Positions 6,235 to 8,711 of a DNA stretch of 8,711 bases are shown here, piece by piece. The notes beneath the pieces were generated by a model. It was not told the DNA's origin. It worked only from the letters and a program-made list of their open reading frames with translations, and made no database searches. Numbering within the stretch: the first letter of the stretch is position 1; each line of letters starts with the position of its first letter. The position numbers and the translations under genes were made by a program. Source of the stretch: Bacteroidales bacterium (lineage in GTDB: Bacteria; Bacteroidota; Bacteroidia; Bacteroidales; DYOH01); contig DAOVUO010000082.1 of assembly GCA_030632545.1 (NCBI GenBank), positions 1-8,711 of the forward strand, given 5' to 3'.

Positions 6235-7449
6235 ATGGAACAATTACTTGAAATCAGCGAACGCCTATTAAAATCAGTCAATAAAGGATTTTATCGCAGT
6301 CTTTATTCTAAAATAAATTGGAATAATCGCTTAATTGAGATAAAAGGTGCAAGAGGCGTAGGTAAAACAACCTTAATGCTACAGAAAGCATCTGAGTTAA
6401 AAGAAAAAACAAAAAATGTTTTATATATCTCGTTAGATAATGCCTACTTTTATAAACATAAATTAATAGACTTATGTGACTATTTTTATAAATATGGTGG
6501 TAAGTATTTGTTTATAGATGAAGTACACAAATATCCAAAAAAAGAAAGAGATTTAGATTGGTCTCAAGAAATAAAAAACATATACGATTCATATCCAGAC
6601 TTATATGTAATATATTCAGGCTCTTCTATTTTGCAATTATACAAAGGAATTGGTGATTTGAGTAGGCGAAAAGCAAGCTACTATTTGGCTGTTTTATCGT
6701 TTCGTGAATATCTTGAATTTAATAAAATCCTAAAATACCCTACTATAAGCCTAGAAGATATAATAAAAAATCACAATACAATCTCCCCTAAAATCACATC
6801 ATCTATAAAAATTCTACTCTATTTCAAGAAATACTTAAAATTTGGACTATATCCGTTTTATAATGAGGATACAAATAAGTATTATGATAGAATCAATGAA
6901 ATTATAAATGTTATCATAGAAACAGATATTCCAGCTGTTTCGGATATTAGTTTTGAAACATCTTTAAGATTAAAAAAATTGTTTTCGCTACTAGCATCAA
7001 CAGTGCCATATACGCCTAATTTAAGTAAATTAGCTTCTCAACTATTGGTTGCTGACTACCGAACACTAATAAAATACCTTAATTTTCTGGAAAAGGCAGA
7101 CTTGATACATACCCTAAGCACAAAAGCAGTAGGTGACAGAATATTTAATAAGCCCGATAAAATATTTTTAAACAATACAAATCTAATGTACTGCATAGTA
7201 CCAAATTTAGTAAATCAAGGGACATTACGTGAAACTTTTTTACTAAATCAATTAGCGGTTAATCATTCTGTAAACTATCCTAAACAAGGTGATTTTCAAA
7301 TTGATAATAAATACATATTTGAAGTTGGAGGGAAAAATAAAAATAATAAGCAAATTGCAAATATTCCAAATTCATATATTGCCATGGATGGTATCGAAAT
7401 AGGATTTGCAAACAAAATACCTATATGGTTGTTTGGTTTTATGTATTAA
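6235..7449 (+). CDS. AAA ATPase of the AAA_14/DUF4143 type
   Basis: A 404-residue protein of the large, poorly understood family of prokaryotic ATPases with an AAA_14 core and a DUF4143-like C-terminal part. Walker A is GARGVGKTT (38-46, K44), Walker B is YLFIDEVH (91-98, D95 and E96), a sensor-like strand YVIYSGSS lies at 124-131, and DLSRR (141-145) may hold an arginine finger. Residues ~240-310 look like a winged-helix unit (LASQLLVADYRTLIKYLNFL). The end carries GDFQIDNKYIFEVGGKNK (352-369): D353 or D357, E363 and K367 are spaced like a PD-(D/E)XK nuclease core, though activity is unproven. The ATG at 6235 sits just after a good promoter. It is a single-gene insert within a glycan operon, flanked by repeats of the GT4 5' end and followed by a hairpin. 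Biological role is unknown; a defence or mobile-element role is only possible. Confidence 0.85.
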   Translation: MEQLLEISERLLKSVNKGFYRSLYSKINWNNRLIEIKGARGVGKTTLMLQKASELKEKTKNVLYISLDNAYFYKHKLIDLCDYFYKYGGKYLFIDEVHKYPKKERDLDWSQEIKNIYDSYPDLYVIYSGSSILQLYKGIGDLSRRKASYYLAVLSFREYLEFNKILKYPTISLEDIIKNHNTISPKITSSIKILLYFKKYLKFGLYPFYNEDTNKYYDRINEIINVIIETDIPAVSDISFETSLRLKKLFSLLASTVPYTPNLSKLASQLLVADYRTLIKYLNFLEKADLIHTLSTKAVGDRIFNKPDKIFLNNTNLMYCIVPNLVNQGTLRETFLLNQLAVNHSVNYPKQGDFQIDNKYIFEVGGKNKNNKQIANIPNSYIAMDGIEIGFANKIPIWLFGFMY

Positions 7450-7469
7450 TAAAAACGAACACAAATTAA

Positions 7470-7509
7470 ATATCTAAATTGTGAAAATTATTTTCCTAAA
7501 TTTAGATAT
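7470..7509. terminator. Large AT-rich hairpin after the ATPase gene
   Basis: Perfect 11-base arms ATATCTAAATT (7470-7480) and AATTTAGATAT (7499-7509) enclose a second stem, GAAAA (7483-7487) with TTTTC (7491-7495) around a TTA loop. The whole forms one long hairpin starting 20 bases after the stop codon. The position suits transcript termination or 3'-end protection. No strong T-run follows on the plus strand, so a simple intrinsic terminator is not certain. The rest of 7450-7602 holds a tandem TAAAAGCAGAA pair (7543-7553, 7557-7567) and no recognisable promoter. Confidence 0.5.
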
Positions 7510-7602
7510 GCCAACGGACTTTTAACATGATTTCGTTTTCTCTAAAAGCAGAATTTTAAAAGCAGAACGGTATAAATCAAGGTATAGCTAAAAAATAGAT
7601 GT

Positions 7603-8711
7603 ATGAAAATCACTTTCATTCTCGAAAACTTTTACCCCACCCATAGAGCAGGAACAGAAACTTATGTCCTCAACCTTGCAAAAGGCTTAATAGAGCAAAA
7701 CTGGTCAGTTTCAGTTATCATTGCAACAATTAGAAAAGAATCATATAATTATGAATACGAGGATATTCAGGTTTTTGCGTTAAACGTTCCAGAAATAATA
7801 AGCACAGCAGAGTTAAACGGCCTAAAAAATCCTTCAAACCTAAATTCTTTCAAAAATACAATTTACAAATTATCTCCTGACATAATCCACCTTCATTCCT
7901 TCTCTCGTTCTTACACTCATTTTCATTTAAAAGCAGCATACGAGTTTGGTGCAAAAGTATTTTTCACAGCTCACCTAGGCGGAATCTTTTGTGCAAGGGG
8001 TGATTTACGACTCTTTGGTAAAAAACAATGTGATGCTAAAATCAAAACTTTCAGATGCTCTGCGTGTTTTGCTTCATTAAAACACTCAAAAATAAAATCT
8101 TATGCAGGTGCAATAGTCGCTTCTACTCTGTCAAAAACACCTTTAATATTTAAATTACCAAGCCTGAATATAATTCCAAACAAACTTGAGAGCATGAGCT
8201 CTTTAAGAAAATATACACATAAGTGCATAGCCATAGCTTATTGGATTGAAAAAGCATATCATATAAATAATGTAAAAAACACCCGGATTCTGATTCAAGC
8301 AATTGATACGCATAAGTTTACAAAAAAGGAAAATCCTATAAATTCCAATAAACTCAATCTAGGTTTTATTGGAAGAATGAATCCCTCGAAAGGCGCTCAA
8401 GTATTACTCAAAGCATTATCAGCTCCTTTTCTCAACAACAATATTAATCTAGAAATCATAACAATTCCAGATAAAAGTGAGCTTGACTTTTATGAACAGA
8501 TGAAAGCTAAATTCATTAATCTAGGTTATTCAAATTGGATGGAAAATTTATCACATAAAGAAATAAACATAGTAATGGACAATTGGGACATGCTGATACT
8601 TCCTTCCACATCAAACGAAGCTGCACCACTTGTCATACTTGAGGCTTATGCAAAAAGAATACCTGTTATTGGTTCAGATTATCCTGCAATTGACGAAATG
8701 ATTGACAACAA
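7603..8711 (+). CDS. GT4-family glycosyltransferase, 3' end outside the window
   Basis: An open frame from ATG 7603 to the window edge gives 369 residues without a stop, near the usual GT4 length. GT4 enzymes are GT-B retaining transferases that add sugars to polysaccharide or lipid-linked acceptors in the cytoplasm. The N-terminal domain begins MKITFILENFYPTHRAGTE with the family's glycine-containing acceptor loop, and DIIHLHSF (93-100) is a core strand. LGFIGRMNPSKGAQVLLKAL opens the donor-binding domain, and NEAAPLVILEAY holds the E-x7-E motif (E339, E347). Cysteines at 130, 143, 152 and 155 (FCARGDL, QCD, RCSAC) form the four-Cys insertion seen in a subset of GT4 proteins; metal binding there is inferred. 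It probably belongs to the glycan pathway upstream, from which the ATPase gene now separates it. No clear promoter of its own was seen. Confidence 0.9.
   Translation, partial: MKITFILENFYPTHRAGTETYVLNLAKGLIEQNWSVSVIIATIRKESYNYEYEDIQVFALNVPEIISTAELNGLKNPSNLNSFKNTIYKLSPDIIHLHSFSRSYTHFHLKAAYEFGAKVFFTAHLGGIFCARGDLRLFGKKQCDAKIKTFRCSACFASLKHSKIKSYAGAIVASTLSKTPLIFKLPSLNIIPNKLESMSSLRKYTHKCIAIAYWIEKAYHINNVKNTRILIQAIDTHKFTKKENPINSNKLNLGFIGRMNPSKGAQVLLKALSAPFLNNNINLEIITIPDKSELDFYEQMKAKFINLGYSNWMENLSHKEINIVMDNWDMLILPSTSNEAAPLVILEAYAKRIPVIGSDYPAIDEMIDN
7615..7707 (+). repeat. Direct repeat of GT4 5' coding sequence, right copy
   Basis: This is the intact partner of the left copy at 5972-6066 and lies inside the functional reading frame, covering about residues 5 to 35 of the GT4 protein. 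Confidence 0.9.

Noticed and set aside
5954..7602. A classical insertion sequence carrying the ATPase gene
   Set aside because: No terminal inverted repeats, transposase or short target-site duplication were found at the flanks; the repeats are direct and consist of GT4 coding sequence.

Overview
The window looks like a chromosomal stretch from a member of the Bacteroidota. It is AT-rich, it repeatedly carries the -7 promoter motif TAnnTTTG typical of that phylum (twice with a TTG exactly 20 bases upstream), it lacks clear Shine-Dalgarno sites, and its DnaG primase and its AAA ATPase with a C-terminal EVGGK motif have the sequence style of that group. No rRNA, tRNA, CRISPR array or complete insertion sequence was seen.

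Layout. Bases 1-52 hold the first 17 codons of an unidentified minus-strand gene with its own promoter (83-113). Bases 153-440 are a decayed C-terminal piece of a tyrosine recombinase, followed by a promoter and a hicBA-type toxin-antitoxin pair (474-1018). Directly against the hicA stop lies a second recombinase C-terminal fragment (1018-1119). The two fragments encode the same 26 residues but differ at seven bases, all synonymous. A complete dnaG follows (1174-3126, TTG start).

After a promoter (3214-3221) comes a surface-polysaccharide type operon: a GT2 glycosyltransferase (GTG start, 3329-4219), a GT8-like glycosyltransferase (4219-5106) and an FkbM-like SAM methyltransferase (5117-5953). 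Immediately downstream is the broken 5' end of a GT4 glycosyltransferase (5959-6125). A self-contained ATPase gene with its own promoter and operator-like palindrome (6190-7449) interrupts the cluster. The cluster then resumes with an intact GT4 gene (7603 to the window end) whose first ~105 bases match the broken copy.

The GT2, GT8-like, methyltransferase and GT4 products would plausibly act one after another on a cell-surface glycan. The toxin-antitoxin pair and the ATPase look like later arrivals. Both are single-promoter cassettes flanked by two partial copies of the neighbouring gene (the recombinase 3' end; the glycosyltransferase 5' end). That repeated arrangement is the most interesting signal here, together with the operator-like palindrome in the ATPase promoter and the large hairpin after the ATPase gene.
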